64,000 bases of DNA from Verticillium longisporum. Lineage: Eukaryota; Ascomycota; Sordariomycetes; Glomerellales; Plectosphaerellaceae. Location: positions 3,534,001 through 3,598,000 of the forward strand of contig JAETXT010000009.1 in assembly GCA_019188255.1 (NCBI GenBank). Direction: 5' to 3'. Made by a program: the position numbers and the translations under genes. Positions 1 to 12,349 of this stretch are shown one piece after another. The notes under the pieces were generated by a model. The model saw only the letters and a list, made by a program, of their open reading frames with translations, had not been told where the DNA came from and made no database searches. The stretch's first letter is position 1, and each line of letters starts with the position of its first letter.

Positions 1-2866
1 AGATCGCCCAGGGCGGCCTCAGCGTCTCGGCCAGTGGCGCGCTTGGTGATTTGCAGCGCCCCGCTGATCTTGTGGAATTTGGCCGGCGAGCCTTCGGGCA
101 GCTTGAGCTTCAGCTTGACGTTCTGGTGGGAGAGGGTCTGCATGGCGCCCAGGCAGCCGGCGAGACACTCGCGGAGCATCATCCAATCCTTGACGTAGGT
201 GTACGACGCCTTGGTCCTGCTCGACAGCTCGATCATGGTATCTGGCTTGTGAGTCATGCCCAACCCGAAAGAGTGAATAGTGATCCTGGCATGACAGTTA
301 GCATCAAGCGTGGGCAGGCTCAAACCGGAAGGGGGCAACGCGGGTTGAACGTACTTGGCAGCCTCGGCCCGAGACACGACAAAATCTACGCTATCCGCAT
401 CCGACGTCGAGGCATCACTGATGAGCATGATTGTCGCGATGGGATTGTTGTGCTTGCGTTGCATCAAGAGATCCATCGCCACATTGGCACCCTCAACGAC
501 GTCGGCTCTGTGGCTCTTCTGGCCAATCGGCTTGATGGCTGATAGGATGTTATTCCAGCCAGGCCAAGCTTTGGTCGTCATGCCCACCAATGGCACTCCT
601 CCGCCGCCTGAACCAAAAGTGACGAGGCCCATCCGGTCGCGGTCGCCTAGGGTGTGGATCATGAACTTCAGGGCGTCACGAACGAGGTTGATCTTGACGC
701 CCTGCATGGAGGAGGATATGGGAACAACGACAACGACGTCGATGGGGACGTGGACGGTAGCGGGCAGACCGGGGCTCCGTTGAAAGTTGGTGTATTCGGT
801 CGGTGCTGTGGTCGCAGATTTCGCGCCTCCCCATGACGAGGCCACCGAAGACACACGCTGCGGGCGTGACCTTTGCCAGTCCTCTTCTTCCACCTCGGAC
901 AGGTCGCCGCGGTCGTATTCGGGGCTGCGGACGGGTGACGTCTCGACAGCATTTAGATCGAGTAGCGCTTGTTGCCAGAGCTTCAACTGATTGCGGTTCT
1001 CGAATCGCAGGTGGAACTGTGGCAGCTCGGCAACGGACAGGCTCAGGGTGAGGACGTTCTCGTCAACTATGCTTCGGTCAGCGTCAAGGTCACAGTCGCA
1101 CAGAGCTCATCGACTCACTATTGCCCGTCTCGGTGACCTCATTCAGATGCTTCTTGATGAGGATAGAGCCCTTCAAGGTGCACCGGGTCGACTTCTTGGG
1201 CAGGCCGTTCTCATCCCACTGATTGGCCAGGATGACTTTCTTCTCCTTGACGCAGATCAACATCTCGGCGAAAAGGAAGCATTCCAATTCTTGCCAAGAA
1301 ACCTTGTCCTTGCCGACACGAAGGGTTCCGTAGAGCCTCAACTTGCCAAATCTGGATGATAGTCAGTACGCTCATTGGTTACGCAATCATCCAATCACCG
1401 GCGGCAGCATGACTGACCTGCTGAAATCAAGACCGTGCCAGTTATCTACCCTATTCCTCAAGCTCTCCGTGATTTCTTCGAGGACCTCGGGCGATTCGTA
1501 GGGGTAGAATCGAGGGGCGCTCCTCGCTGGGGAAGGTGGTCTCGCGAAGGCATCTTCCATCTTGCCGTTGGGTGGAGGACCGGGCGGTGCCGCACCGAGA
1601 TCCTCAGGGTCGGGTTTCCACTTGGTATCAGGCACTTCGACTGTGATCAGGCAGGTCAAAGTCTGCTGTTGCCTGGACCTGTTGATGGTCGGGAATTCAG
1701 ATCGCACCGTCACGGTCGGTGAGGGAATTGGGTTCCTGGTCGCGCCGCGCGGGCTGCCGGGGGTCGTCTCCATCGCTTGCACGTCGTAGTCGTGTCGACG
1801 CGCCTGCTGGCCGCTCTGTGTGGTCTCCGGGTATCCTCCTGACGAGGCGACGCCAGTCGCCTCACTGTCGCTTCGAACATGCCTAGATGACGGACCATAA
1901 CGCTCTGATGATGGGCCGTCCCGACTGTCCCGAATGCTGCCTCGCGGAATACTGTCCCTGCCGTTGTTGAGAGACTGCTGCTGCTGCTGCTGCTGTTGTT
2001 GTTGTCGTTGGTTCGACTCTATGCTTGTAGGTCGGCCCATTTGGGGCTGGGCATCCCACTGATGGGGTGTCGGTGTTGTGGTCTGGCTGGACCTCGTATC
2101 GTTGATTGAAACGGAGCGCACAAGGTTGCTGATTTTCTCTATAGTCACGAACTGCCGTCAGTACACAAGCTGAATGCGAAAAGAATGTTGCGCCATACCA
2201 ATATCCAGAACATTGCCACCGCGGCTTGTGTCGAGATGCAACGGAGCATTACACGTGGGGCAATATTGCGATTCGAACTCGCGGATGAACTCGTAGAAGC
2301 AGGCTTCGTGGGCGACGTGGGAACAGGAGAATTGCAGTATGCGCTCGCCCTGCAGAGTATGTTCGAGCGGCTCCTCGCACACAGAGCACTCGCTGCCGAC
2401 GAACGTGCGCTCACGGCGGTTGCCTCGTCGGTCTGTGTTGGTCGCCATGGTCGTGGAGCTGCGCACAGTCTTGGTGTTGCTATCCGTTGATCTCGCTGAG
2501 CCGGAGGATGCTGTGTGGCGATGACCTCTGTGTCCTCGTACGGTACCGGCCGCAATGGAGTGTCCTAAAGAGCGGGCAAGGTCAGCTCAACTGTGATGTC
2601 TTCCTTGTGCCCGGCGTGGAAGTGGGCGAAGGAACCCTGGCACAGATTGCCCCGTGGGTTGACTCACCCTTTTCGGGAAAGGTTGGTACGTCGCTGTCGT
2701 AGGGGTTCACACCGCCGGCGGAATATTTGGATCGCGGGGGATCCCGCACCGATATGGGGCTGACTAGGCCAAGCTCGAGCAAGGTAGACTGCGTACCCCT
2801 CGTGTGGTCGTCGTAGGTAGAAGCACTGGCACTGTGACCTTTGGGTGCCTTGTGCCGGCTGAACAT
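1..2866 (-). CDS. FAR1: RING-H2 / PH / von Willebrand A scaffold protein, Far1/Ste5 type (3' end off the window)
   Basis: Six exons can be joined in frame: 2866-2668, 2564-2199, 2138-1418, 1351-1119, 1066-355 and 285-1. The introns are 52-103 nt with GT/AG ends and CTGAC branch sites. The start is MFSRHKAPKG. Exon 2 has a RING-H2 finger (CSVCEEPL, then CSHVAHEACF, then CPTCNAP). Exon 3 is Ser/Gln-rich with a poly-Gln run coded at about 1975-2010. Exons 4-5 form a PH domain (FGKLRLYGTLRVGKDK through LRFENRNQLKLWQQAL, with the C-terminal helix Trp). Exon 5 then gives a vWA domain (VKINLVRDALKFMIHTLGDR, MGLVTFGSGG, TIMLISDAS). The RING-PH-vWA order is that of the Ste5/Far1 mating-MAPK scaffolds and of proteins named Far1 in filamentous ascomycetes. 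By inference it links G-beta/gamma to a MAPK module or cell-cycle arrest in pheromone signalling or fusion. Oddity: the first MIDAS Asp is replaced by Pro (VVPISSSMQG). The C-terminus lies beyond the left edge. Confidence 0.82.
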
Positions 2867-3424
2867 GTGGGCGCAAGCTGTTCGGCAGTCTTTAGGACTG
2901 GAAACTTTAGGGGGGCGCTTCCTGCAGCGCCAAGACGGGATGCTCGCTGCTGAATATCCTGCTCCTCCGATTCTGGAAAAGGGGAGTACGCGATTCTCAC
3001 AGGCTGTCGGAAAGCCAATGGGAAAAAAAGTTCCGAGAAACAATGGCGCTTTGAGGCAACTCGCAAAGCAGGGCGGTGGAGAAAAAAGCAACGTTTGAAG
3101 AATGCGGCCGAAAGGGTCGTGGGGTGGTTCGAGAGCGGGGTGTGACACGGGCTGCTGAGGAAGGCTGGAAAGATGTTTCAAATGGTCGTATCAAGAGTGC
3201 TGCTGGAGTAGGAAGATCGGGACAGCGCTGTGCATGGTTGCAGTAGGCGGGTCGTATGAATCAGTGGTGGGAGAGAGGACAGTTGAGTCGCGCGTCGTCA
3301 GAGGGTCAATGGCTCACGTCGCGCCCTTGGTGAGTGGTGGTGATTTGGGTGCGAAGAGACAAATGTCTTGCGCGGTGAAGCTGGACGCTGGCGGACATGC
3401 AAAGGTCCTGCAGTCGTGCCTCTC

Positions 3425-3455
3425 TTTTTCTTCTTCTTCTTCTTCTTCTTCTTCC
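3425..3455. repeat. TTC/GAA trinucleotide microsatellite
   Basis: About nine tandem TTC units follow a short T run. They create artificial poly-Ser, poly-Leu and poly-Glu frames on both strands, a sign that the local reading frames are spurious. Confidence 0.9.
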
Positions 3456-4249
3456 TTTCCTGTCGCCTGGGAAGAGACAAGGGTTGACGGGCGCCGGAAG
3501 AGCAGCGATTTGCGTTCGGATGGACCCAGTCCGTAACTGTCCAAGGTGCCGTTGCAGAAGAAAAATGCGCGGGCGTGGAATGCTCCAAAGCGTGGTGTCG
3601 CGGGCCCTCCCTGAAAGCAGAGGGTGGGTGGTGCGTCTTGTCGCAGGCGATCTGATCCGAGACCTCGGGACGGTCTCTGGTGCGGGCCACCAAAGTGGAA
3701 GCACAAGCGCAAGCGAGGTATCGACAGACCAAGCTTCTTGGAGCTCGCTTCGTGAGAACAAAGGATCGAAGCGTGTGCGGTGGAGGCCAAGGCAGAGCAG
3801 AGGTTTGAAAGGGGTCCACGCAGAGGCGTCGTCAAGAATGTAGGTCCCAAGGGAAGGTTATACGTAGAGAGGACGGAAAGGGGAGAGGCGAGAGATGCAA
3901 CGGTAGCAGCAGTTCGGGCGAGTCTGGGCAAGGTAGGGTGATGTAAGGTAAGGCAGGGCAGGTCCTGGAGCAGCAGGGTGACGGAGGACAGGGACGGGGA
4001 CGGGGGACGGGGGCGGCAGGGAAGGGGATTTTTTGGACGAGGCAGACGAGGCAGATGAGGACCAGGTCCGGCGTCGAAGTGCCTGCAGCGGAGCGCACCT
4101 TCCAGCGACAGAGGGGCAAGGCAAGACGAGACAGGGAGGGTAAATTCTGTACCATGTAGCAATGAGCAACGGGCAATGGAGTTGGGATGGATGGGATGGG
4201 CAGATGCATAGGTAGGCAGATGCAGAGGCAGGGTTACTAGCCAGGCAGG

Positions 4250-4312
4250 AGGGTACCTGACCTGGCGCAGGTACCTTGCCTCCCGGAGGCAGGTACCTGA
4301 GTTGCCGTACGG

Positions 4313-4350
<38 letters not shown>

Positions 4351-4440
4351 TGCCATTTGCTTGTGTGCCCTTTCCTTACTTCATAGGGTACTGTACAGTA
4401 CCTTAGGTAGGTACCTTAGCATTGGTACAGTACGTGAGCA
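4250..4440. repeat. GGTACC/TAGGTA palindrome cluster with CT microsatellite
   Basis: Several copies of GGTACCT and CAGGTACC surround a perfect inverted repeat, TGCCTCC-C-GGAGGCA (about 4277-4291). A (CT)n run follows at about 4316-4345. At 4387-4402 there is a perfect 16-bp palindrome, GGTACTGTACAGTACC, followed by CTTAGGTAGGTACC. No coding potential is visible. The function is unknown; the motif recurs in other spacers of this window. Confidence 0.8.
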
Positions 4441-5215
4441 GGTCAGGTCACTCACTCCTCAGGACCCATCCCGGTCGGCCAGGCCAGCCAGTTCTGCCTC
4501 CACTTCCTTTCCACTGCCTTTTGCCTGTCTGCCATGCATATCGAGCCCCGCCCCCTAAAGACCAGGGGGTGGGAGGCCAGCAAGCCAGCAACACAGGGCA
4601 AGCTAGCAGACCAGGTTCTTTAGCCCGGTAGCTTCATATGCCCAGGGCTTGGACCCGGCATGCTCCCTGCTGCGCCGCCAAGGCCTGTGGGCGGACACTC
4701 CCTGCACCTGGCACTGCACCGAACACACGGACCACCGACCCGGCCCCGGCCCCGGGCTTCCTCCCCTCTCTAGCAGTTTTCGTCCGCCCCTGGTCGGCCA
4801 GGTCTCTGTACGCTGGAAGACAGTCGATGGACGATGGACGCTGGAAAATAGTCAGTGGGTAGTGGACGATGGGAATGGTAAGCTGGGAAAGCTCGGATGG
4901 CACGCCAGAGGCCGTGGTGCCAGGTACTCTTTTCTCCCACTCCTTGCCTTCCACCCTGCTTCCTCCCACACACTCTCTTCGTCCCCTCCCCACCCCCATT
5001 CATCATCCCTTTATCCCCATCTCAGCAGCAACAGCCATGGAAGGCATTGCCTCTGTACATGGTACCCTCCATCTTTCGCTGCTGTCTCACATCCCCCCTC
5101 CTTCTAGGCCGCAACAAGCTCATGCTCTCTGGCACTTTTTTCTTCTAGCGCCTCCCCTCACCCCCCGCCCGGATTGGTGTAGTGGGCTGCGTCGCGTGTC
5201 TCGTGGGTGGTCGAG

Positions 5216-5275
5216 GTAGGTACTGTACTTCCTCAGCCCTCGCCAGGCCGCACCGTGTTCCTGTACAGGTACCTC
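5216..5275. repeat. GGTACC/TAGGTA motif block
   Basis: AGGTAGGTACTGTACTTCC and CTGTACAGGTACCTCACC lie close together, another instance of the spacer motif seen at 4250-4440. It is non-coding as far as can be seen. Confidence 0.6.
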
Positions 5276-6914
5276 ACCCGCAGCCATGACACGAGCCGTC
5301 TCAGTTGCCTCTTCCAGTCCCAACTGGCTCAATCCAGTTCTTCTAGAAACAACGCAAAACGCCCCAATCGGGGGGCAGGGCACGAGGGACCTCATGCTCC
5401 GCACGGGACTTTCAAAGAAAGTCGTGAATGTCAGCTCACTCTTTGGGCCCGCGTGCCCCTAATGTAGGTAGGGACCCCCAACAGCCGACAGCAGCTTCTA
5501 CTCACTTGGTAGGCACCCCTTTCGACAGCCTCCCCTCCTTCTCCTGACCCCGGCTCGTGTTCCTTTGATGTGCCGAACCTTGAATTGGGCCCTCCTCGTG
5601 CGCGCGCGCCCTCCAACTTGGCCCTCCACTTCGCTTACTCGTGGGTAATCCAAGTAACCCCGAGTGTGTTGCGCATGGGGGACAGGAGGGCCACACCCTG
5701 AAATAGCCTCCCGCAGGTCATGAAGCCCGCGAAGGGACAACCGCTGGGAAGGCTTGTTTGCGTAAGGTCGTCTCTGCAACGCGTGCAAAGTAAAAAAGGA
5801 GGACCATCAACTGACGTGCAGTGCATGTGCATAGGCTCCCACAGTGACTACTGTAGGAGCACATATATGTACTCTCTGCAATGGCCCTTTTTCCCACATG
5901 CCCACTCGCGCTGGAGACCGTCTCGGAGCACTGGACAAAACTGGCGGATCGTCACCAGCCCGCAGCCCAGTCAACGGGAGGAGGACCTCGCCGGAACGAC
6001 TTTACACCAGCGACAAATATGAACACACAAAAAAGTGGGTTCGCCTTTGTTCCGTCATCACCTGTGCCATCGTCTTTCTCCATTCGGTCGCCTGCTTTAG
6101 CTCGGGGTTTCGTCTCCTCCAGCTTTGGTGTTTCTTGAACCACCACGCTTTTGGGTTGCCCGCTGTGCATCCCCTCCGGGCTGCTACCGAATTGCCGGTT
6201 TTTGTCAGCGCTGAATCTTTGCGGCAGGGTCCCCGGTCCCGGTATTGGATGGTTCTGAGGCACTCGTCAGATCAATTGGGAGTTGAAAGTGTACTGCGCC
6301 TCAGCCTCGGCGAACCTTTTTTTGATTTGTTTTTCCCCCTCTCGCTTGGTCTCGCTGTGCGGCCATGTCTGCGGACCCCGGCGAAAGACATCAAAGGTGG
6401 CAGAATGACACTTGATGCACCTTCAGGGGTGCCGCGCCTGGCGGCCTGGGGGCTCATTCCGTTCTTCCTAGCTCCATTTGCCCCCAGTCCCTGTGACGCC
6501 AGCCCACCCTGCCCTGGTCATCATCCCCGACCACAGGCGGGCCTGTCCGTCCCTCAGCACTTCTGTCGCCCTTTGACTGGCCCGCCTCGAGCCCTCTGGT
6601 TCGGGGTGGCCTGTAGCGTTCGGGCTGTCGCGGAACTCTTGGAAGTAAGGAACAGTTACTTGGGACCGACTGATGGGAGCATGCGCAAAGGCATCACCAA
6701 CCTCTTAGCAAACTCACATATGGTTCATCACCGCCAACTGACCACCTTTTGGGTCTTAGTGCCACAGACCTGTCGCATTTGAGGTCAGGCCATCTGCGCT
6801 GCATAGAACCCTGCCAGCGAGGAAGAAGTTCGGCGGCGGTTCGGGCGTCAATTCAGGAACGGGACGGAAGCCACAGTCCTACATTCGAGCTGTCCACCGT
6901 CATCTACTGTGTTC

Positions 6915-6983
6915 TCTAACCCTCTCCCTCTCCCTCTCTCTCTCTCTCTCTCCCACCCACTTACAAAAAAAAAAAAAAAAAAA
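6915..6983. repeat. CT-rich microsatellite followed by a 19-A run
   Basis: CCCTCT/CTCTCT repeats (about 6919-6953) are followed a few bases later by an uninterrupted run of 19 A (6965-6983). There is no hallmark of a retroposed gene copy around it. Confidence 0.85.
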
Positions 6984-9911
6984 GCAATGTTGGCCTCTCT
7001 CGGCAATGGCACTCCAGCCCATAACACTTGCGTGAAGTTGAGTCAGTGATGAAGCGAGGGGCAGCCGGGAGGTCACTCGAATCAGGAGGTCTACCCATGG
7101 TTGTCCGGAAATGGTCGTCGCCCTTCTCCGCCTGGAAAAGCCCGTCGTCGAGGTGTGGAAGAGCAACATGCAAGGAAACGGATCCAGCTTCTGGCTGCAG
7201 AAGCGTACCATGTACAGAGCCTACCTGTACCTGCCTAACTTTGCAAGGATTGACGGAATATAGGGCGAGGCGGCCATGGCCGATACCCCGGGCAGAAGAG
7301 AGGTACTGAGAAACCGATCTAGGCGAGATTAGGGGTTCGTGGGATGCGTTTTGTCTGGCAAGTAACGGTCGCCCCCACGACGTCTTTTGAATTCGCGCTT
7401 GCCGTGCATATTGCCATCGCAAGCAAGGGTGGCTCTGATATTGAAAGTCGGGCAAAGTGCTAAACACCAAGCAAGACGTGGCACTGGCGCAGTTCCACGT
7501 GGGTGGACGATTTCTCCGATTGAAGGGAGGGCGTTTTCTTGCCACCGCCTCGTGTACATGAGAGTACAATCGGATTGCTGTCATGGCGTAAGAAGGGCCG
7601 AGAGGGGGAGGCAAAGTATCGAGTCGTTCAAACGAATCCTTCGGATGAAATCTCTGGTGCGTACTCGCTGACAGCAGCCGCTCGACTATCGTAAGTCCCT
7701 TGCTGAAAAAAATAGTCTCTCGGAGTGCATCGTAGCATTGAAGCTGACTCGGACTGATGTTACTTCGCCATGTTGTTAACCCCAGTTACAAGACGACCGA
7801 GGAGTCTATTGGGTCTGACCCCGACCCATCGAGGCGGCGAGCGCGGCGGACATCGCCCCAGCCTGGTGTGTTGACAACATGGATTTCCGCTTGCTCTTCT
7901 CCGCCATCCTTGACCGAAGTTGTGACGACTCTGAATCTTTGATATGGTAGCATGGACGGCTAGATAGAAATCTCGAGCCGAAGGGGGTGTTTCGAGAGCA
8001 ACCGAGGAACCAAGGGATCGACTGCGCACAAATCAGCTTACAGCGGATGTCTCCCGCTGAAGACTTGAGACGAGGATTCTCCCCACAATGATGCAGCCAC
8101 ATTTCAGACCTCCAGTACAGCGTGGGGCTTCTGGACCAGCGGCCGAATGGCTCCAGCTTCGAATCTGGTCCACAGTAGAAGGCCAAAGACAGTGTCGCCA
8201 GCCCGGAATATGGATCAGTTATGCAGCGTTCATAAGATCCCGAACGCAAGGGCACTCGTGTCTCTCAGCTTGTCCCTGGCTGACACCATGCGAATGAAGA
8301 GGTTGCGTCGTTGTTGGGAAACGGGCCTGGTTTATCGACAGCAAGCACAGTTGGGGGTTACCAATGCCAGATGGCAGGGCTTGACCAATAGTGGCCAAGG
8401 ATGCCCATGCGAGGAAAGGATGTCTGGCCGAACTGTGTGGTGATCCCAGTACGCTGTGTCTTTCTTGAACCCATTTCCAATGGAAGGTGCCGGAAAATCA
8501 GCCCAAAATGTGCGCCTCATGTGGGTAGGTTGCCCTTGTTCGTGGCATCCGACTTGTCTACTTCGCGTGCCCCTAACCTGACGGCGCCACAGGTAGGAAC
8601 CCACGCAAATGGTACGCTCGGTAGCATGCCGTCTCGCTGTGCTCCAGGTGGCCCTGACGATGTTGTCAGGGATGCAATGGTCACAGCTTTCACAAGGGAG
8701 GTATCCCGAACCGCCGCATGCCGTGGCGGATTCGCTCGCATGTTTCTTTGTCATGTAGGTGTCGTGGCCAGCACGCGCGCGCAGGTCGTCGACTCAGGAT
8801 GTACTGTAACGCCTCCCTCCTAGAGGCTTCCTTAGCAAGCAGCCACAGATAAGTTGCCCAACCGCCCATTCGAGCATTCGGGCTTGGTTAGTGGGTACAT
8901 CGTGTTCATCATAGCTGAGGACGATCTTGGCCCGTTTGCCGGCAGAAAGGCGTTCTTTCAGCGGCACGCATGGCCACACGGACAAGTTGTGGCTTCTCCA
9001 CCGTCAAGGCGTGCAGCGAGCTGTGTGTGCCGGGCGTGCGTGCAGCCAACGGCGTCCACTGACAAGGCATGTCCATACAAGCCACGCTCGCTCAAGGTTT
9101 CGGGTTCCGAATTGAGGCGGCCTTTGCCGTCAGCCATGTCAGCTGTCGAGATAGGTGTTGGCGAGGCCAGGCTGATCCGTGTGCGGTTGTGGTCGGACTA
9201 CCTCGGACGGGCTACATGTACCTCGGACGGAGGAAGAACAAGGGGCATGACAGTATCGATTGGGGACGGTAATAGAGGCGATCCCGCTCCACTCGTCAGC
9301 TGCTAGCCACGAGGCGAGAGTGGTGTTGGAATGATGGGCGTGGGAATTGATGATTGCCGGCTCGCTGACGCACATCAATCTGGGGGAGGAGCCGCGATCC
9401 ACGTGAGGCCAGGGAATCACCAGTTCGCCCATCAGAGACACATTTTGGGTCTTCAGAAAGGGGCGCAGATCGACGTGCTGCGCCGGCGGCTGGCTCTAAT
9501 CGCTGCGAGAAATCTGAGATTCCGTCATTTCCACGCATTACGCGAAATGGAGAGGGCAAGGAAAAAAAAAATCATCCCCTGCCAGACAAGTGGGAGCCCA
9601 ACCAAGTAATTTGTCGGACCGGTGGACAGTAAGGACCAAGCGGACGCGGCCAGCTTGGGCAAGAGATCGACAACACCAGGGGCATTGGGGCTACAGCCAC
9701 GTGCGGTAACCTTGTTCGATCGACCTGGGAATGTCATGGCCGCCTCGTCGGTTCCTGCACCGGCTGGCCTGAACCGAGGTCGGAGTTCTCTTTGATGTCT
9801 CCGTGTTGGGCAGCTCGACGAGGACTGAAGAAGACGTGATGCGATGGTGTGAAGCAGTTGGCGATGATGGAAAATAGGGTTGCCTACAGACCGAGCAACG
9901 AGGCGAACATA

Positions 9912-10050
9912 AGGTAGGTAGGTACCTTACCAAAGAACGTACTTGCCTCAGCAAGCGAGCTGCATGACAGGTGCTGCAAGCCGAAAGACCGCCACGGGTT
10001 GGGCCTCCACGACAGGCTTGCAGGCAGGAGTAGGTACCGAAGGTACCTCC
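9912..10050. repeat. Two GGTACC/TAGGTA motif blocks
   Basis: AAGGTAGGTAGGTACCTTACC (split here as AAGGTAGGTAG + GTACCTTACC) lies near 9912, and GTAGGTACCGAAGGTACC near 10029. They belong to the same motif family as the blocks at 4.3, 5.2, 44.0, 49.4 and 60.66 kb. Confidence 0.55.
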
Positions 10051-10632
10051 TGGTCTTGGAAGCTTGGAGGCTTGCACGCTTTGCTGGGTAGGTCCTGAGT
10101 TAGGTTGGTGCAGGAGCGAAGGAGGGGGTGATTCACTAGGTCGGCTGGTGGCTTGACACGGCGGAGGCCTGTTTCATGCGCCGCTACTGCGCCCGCCAGT
10201 TCGCTCCTGCGGTTGTGCCGGCGAGATGCCTGTCTCCAGGGAGTTACCTGTCCGCCCCGGGGATGGTCTCGCATTTTGGGTCTTCTCCTGGGTCTTCTCC
10301 TAGAGAGCGTTGCCCATCGCACGATCACTCTTACCAATTTGACGAACCGCACAGACGCGACCATATTTGATGGCGCTCCAGAAAAGACTGCTAAATCCAA
10401 TGCTGCGGTCCAACGTCCAAGCGCCGATGCGTCAACCTGATTCTGGTCCTCACTGCGTCGATTCGGCAGAGCCAATGAGCCGTTCAGTTCGTACAGGGAG
10501 TGCCAGTATATACCATGTAGGCTCGTTCTGTTGTGCCGTGGTTGGCTCAGGCGAAATGGCACTGACTCTATATTGTGTTCTATCGATCCATTTCGGGGCT
10601 CGCCATTAGACTTCACAAGCCGAAATAGGCAC

Positions 10633-12210
10633 TCACGAGCCGGCGCCAGTCGAGGACACTTGATCTCTGGGTCCAGCCGTTGAAAATCTCCACGATTCGT
10701 GTTGCGTCGAACAGTCGTCTCTTGCATTGTTACTCACTAGAGCATCCAATTTCCAGTTTTCAATGGTCTTCTGGAGTACATGGTGGTCCTCTTGGCTTTC
10801 TCGCCTAAGGAAGCATGCGGATGGACCATTGACGGCACGAACCGTTTGGTGGTCAAGAGCAAGAGGATCGGGCATCTCTAGCTTCGCAAGCCGCGACCCA
10901 AGCAGAATCACTAATCTTGCGAATTTCCTGACCATTGATGGGACACGAGTCAAGTTTCAGCTTGGAGAGTCCTCCGATTGAGACACCCTTCATGGAACGA
11001 ATCGATGTGCGCGACGACTCTTGTGCAGATGCCACGTTTCGCCGCGACACTTTCTCAGCCCGAGTGCGTGCATGGCAGTCGGAATGTCCTACACTTCATC
11101 TTCAGAATGGCAACCTTTTTACTCGAGGACTCCTCAAAAGGGGGCATGCGTGGCCGAAGGGTGCGTCGCCGCGCACCATCACCACACCATCAGAGTGGCG
11201 GGGACCATCTTTTGCGCTCTTCTCCGAGCCAAGCACTAGTGTGTAGGCCGTTACTGCTTCCAACCCGCTTTTCATCTGACACCGGCTGTACATGGCCCGT
11301 AGACACGATCTTCCATCTGATATTCCAAGATGACGAGGAATGTGGCCAACGTGGTGAGCAGGGGCCACCGCTGTTGTTGCTAGACTCCCCTTCTTCGTCG
11401 ACAGACGTCAAACAGAGTGGTGTACATGTACCCTGGATTTTCGAGGCTTATGGGGCATTTGCCTGGGACCACACTCATGGTCAATTAGGTGAGCGATCCC
11501 TGATCCATTGGTTCATGATTACGCCCATGGCTCATGAGCAATTTTCGCAGCGCGAACTTCGAAGCAAGACCAGGCGTGGTATGCAAGCTCATCGGCATCT
11601 TTACGAGGTACTCGTAATAGTCACCGAGAGGTCGTTTCAGGTCCGTGAATGTCGTCGGGACTCCTCCCCCTCTTCGATGAACTCTCCTCCCCTCCACGAC
11701 GGGTCATTCTTCCTTTCAACCGTACGGTCTCGACCCGGGCGGCCCCTGTCGATCACAGATGGCTGTGCGAGACTGCTTGCCCGGAACGCGAGCCACCACC
11801 CACGAATCGCCAGGACCAGGCATTCCCTACCACGGCGAGAGTGTGGCTCGGTGATGAGCCTGAATCCTGAGCAGACAGCCAGCGCTTGTGGCACCCCCAG
11901 ATTTTTGCTCTCGGTCTGGTGTCTCAGCCTGGGGAGGCTAGCCAGCATCAATAACCCAGCACCCGGATCGACCGAAACCCATCTTGGGTGATCGTCGTGG
12001 CACAGACGGCCATGCATCTGGTATCGCCCACAGACGCTGCCAGTTTCCCCGCTCCTCTACGAATTCATCTTTCAAATGGTCAATTTCTAGCGCTTCCTGT
12101 TGCTGCCCGACAATCATATTCTGCCTGACGTTTTGCGCAGGACCAGGTGGCTGGACCACGAGGGTGCCAAAGTTCGCATGAAGGGCCACGCAGGGAGGGT
12201 GGTCTGGCAT
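10633..12210 (-). other. Possible unrecognised or decayed coding fragments
   Basis: Three minus-strand stretches have a residue mix more like real protein than the surroundings. One around 12150-12000 includes VGQQQEALEIDHLKDEFVEE (charged, helix-like). One is at 11640-11490 (LKRPLGDYYEYLVKMPMSLH). One is at 10900-10690 (RRESQEDHHVLQKTIENWKL). They lie in different frames with stops between, and I could not connect them by credible splice sites. They could be exons of a rapidly evolving gene, remnants of a pseudogene, or chance. No family is recognised. Confidence 0.2.
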
Positions 12211-12349
12211 CGCCGGTAGTGGTGGTTCGCGCGAGTCAGCCTCGCAAGACCTTGGTCAGCATACCTTCCCGTCGGACAGCACCGACGCAGCGATGTCACG
12301 CCGGCAGTCCATCCGCCTGCCAAACCTCGATGAGCCCTGCCTGAGGGAC

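Larger units (their letters stand above)
2867..5500. other. Upstream region of the Far1-like gene; low complexity, no gene seen
   Basis: Open frames here are composition-driven (Pro/Ser/Arg-rich, crossing microsatellites) and match no family I recognise. The stretch holds a TTC microsatellite, a CT microsatellite and a dense GGTACC block, each listed separately. It could be promoter and 5' leader for the minus-strand gene ending at 2866. Confidence 0.5.
5501..10630. other. Gene-poor spacer, no supported gene
   Basis: Open frames of up to 312 codons exist (for example 5844-6782 on the plus strand), but they have no recognisable domain, run through T-rich and CT-repeat DNA, and show biased residue use. 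I found no tRNA-like fold or convincing intron-exon chain. GGTACC-type blocks recur at 9912-9935 and 10029-10050. If a gene is present it is fast-evolving and I cannot support it from sequence alone. Confidence 0.4.

Noticed and set aside
5844..6782. Plus-strand open frame of 312 codons
   Set aside because: No domain, hydrophobic and Pro-rich blocks follow base composition, runs through T-rich DNA, no good ATG context or introns.
6919..6983. Poly-A tract after CT repeats as the tail of a retroposed element
   Set aside because: No upstream LINE/SINE body or target-site duplication visible; more likely simple-sequence DNA.
10978..11991. Plus-strand open frame of 337 codons
   Set aside because: Arg/Ser/His-rich chance-like sequence; the opposite strand is more protein-like in places, so this is probably a shadow frame.
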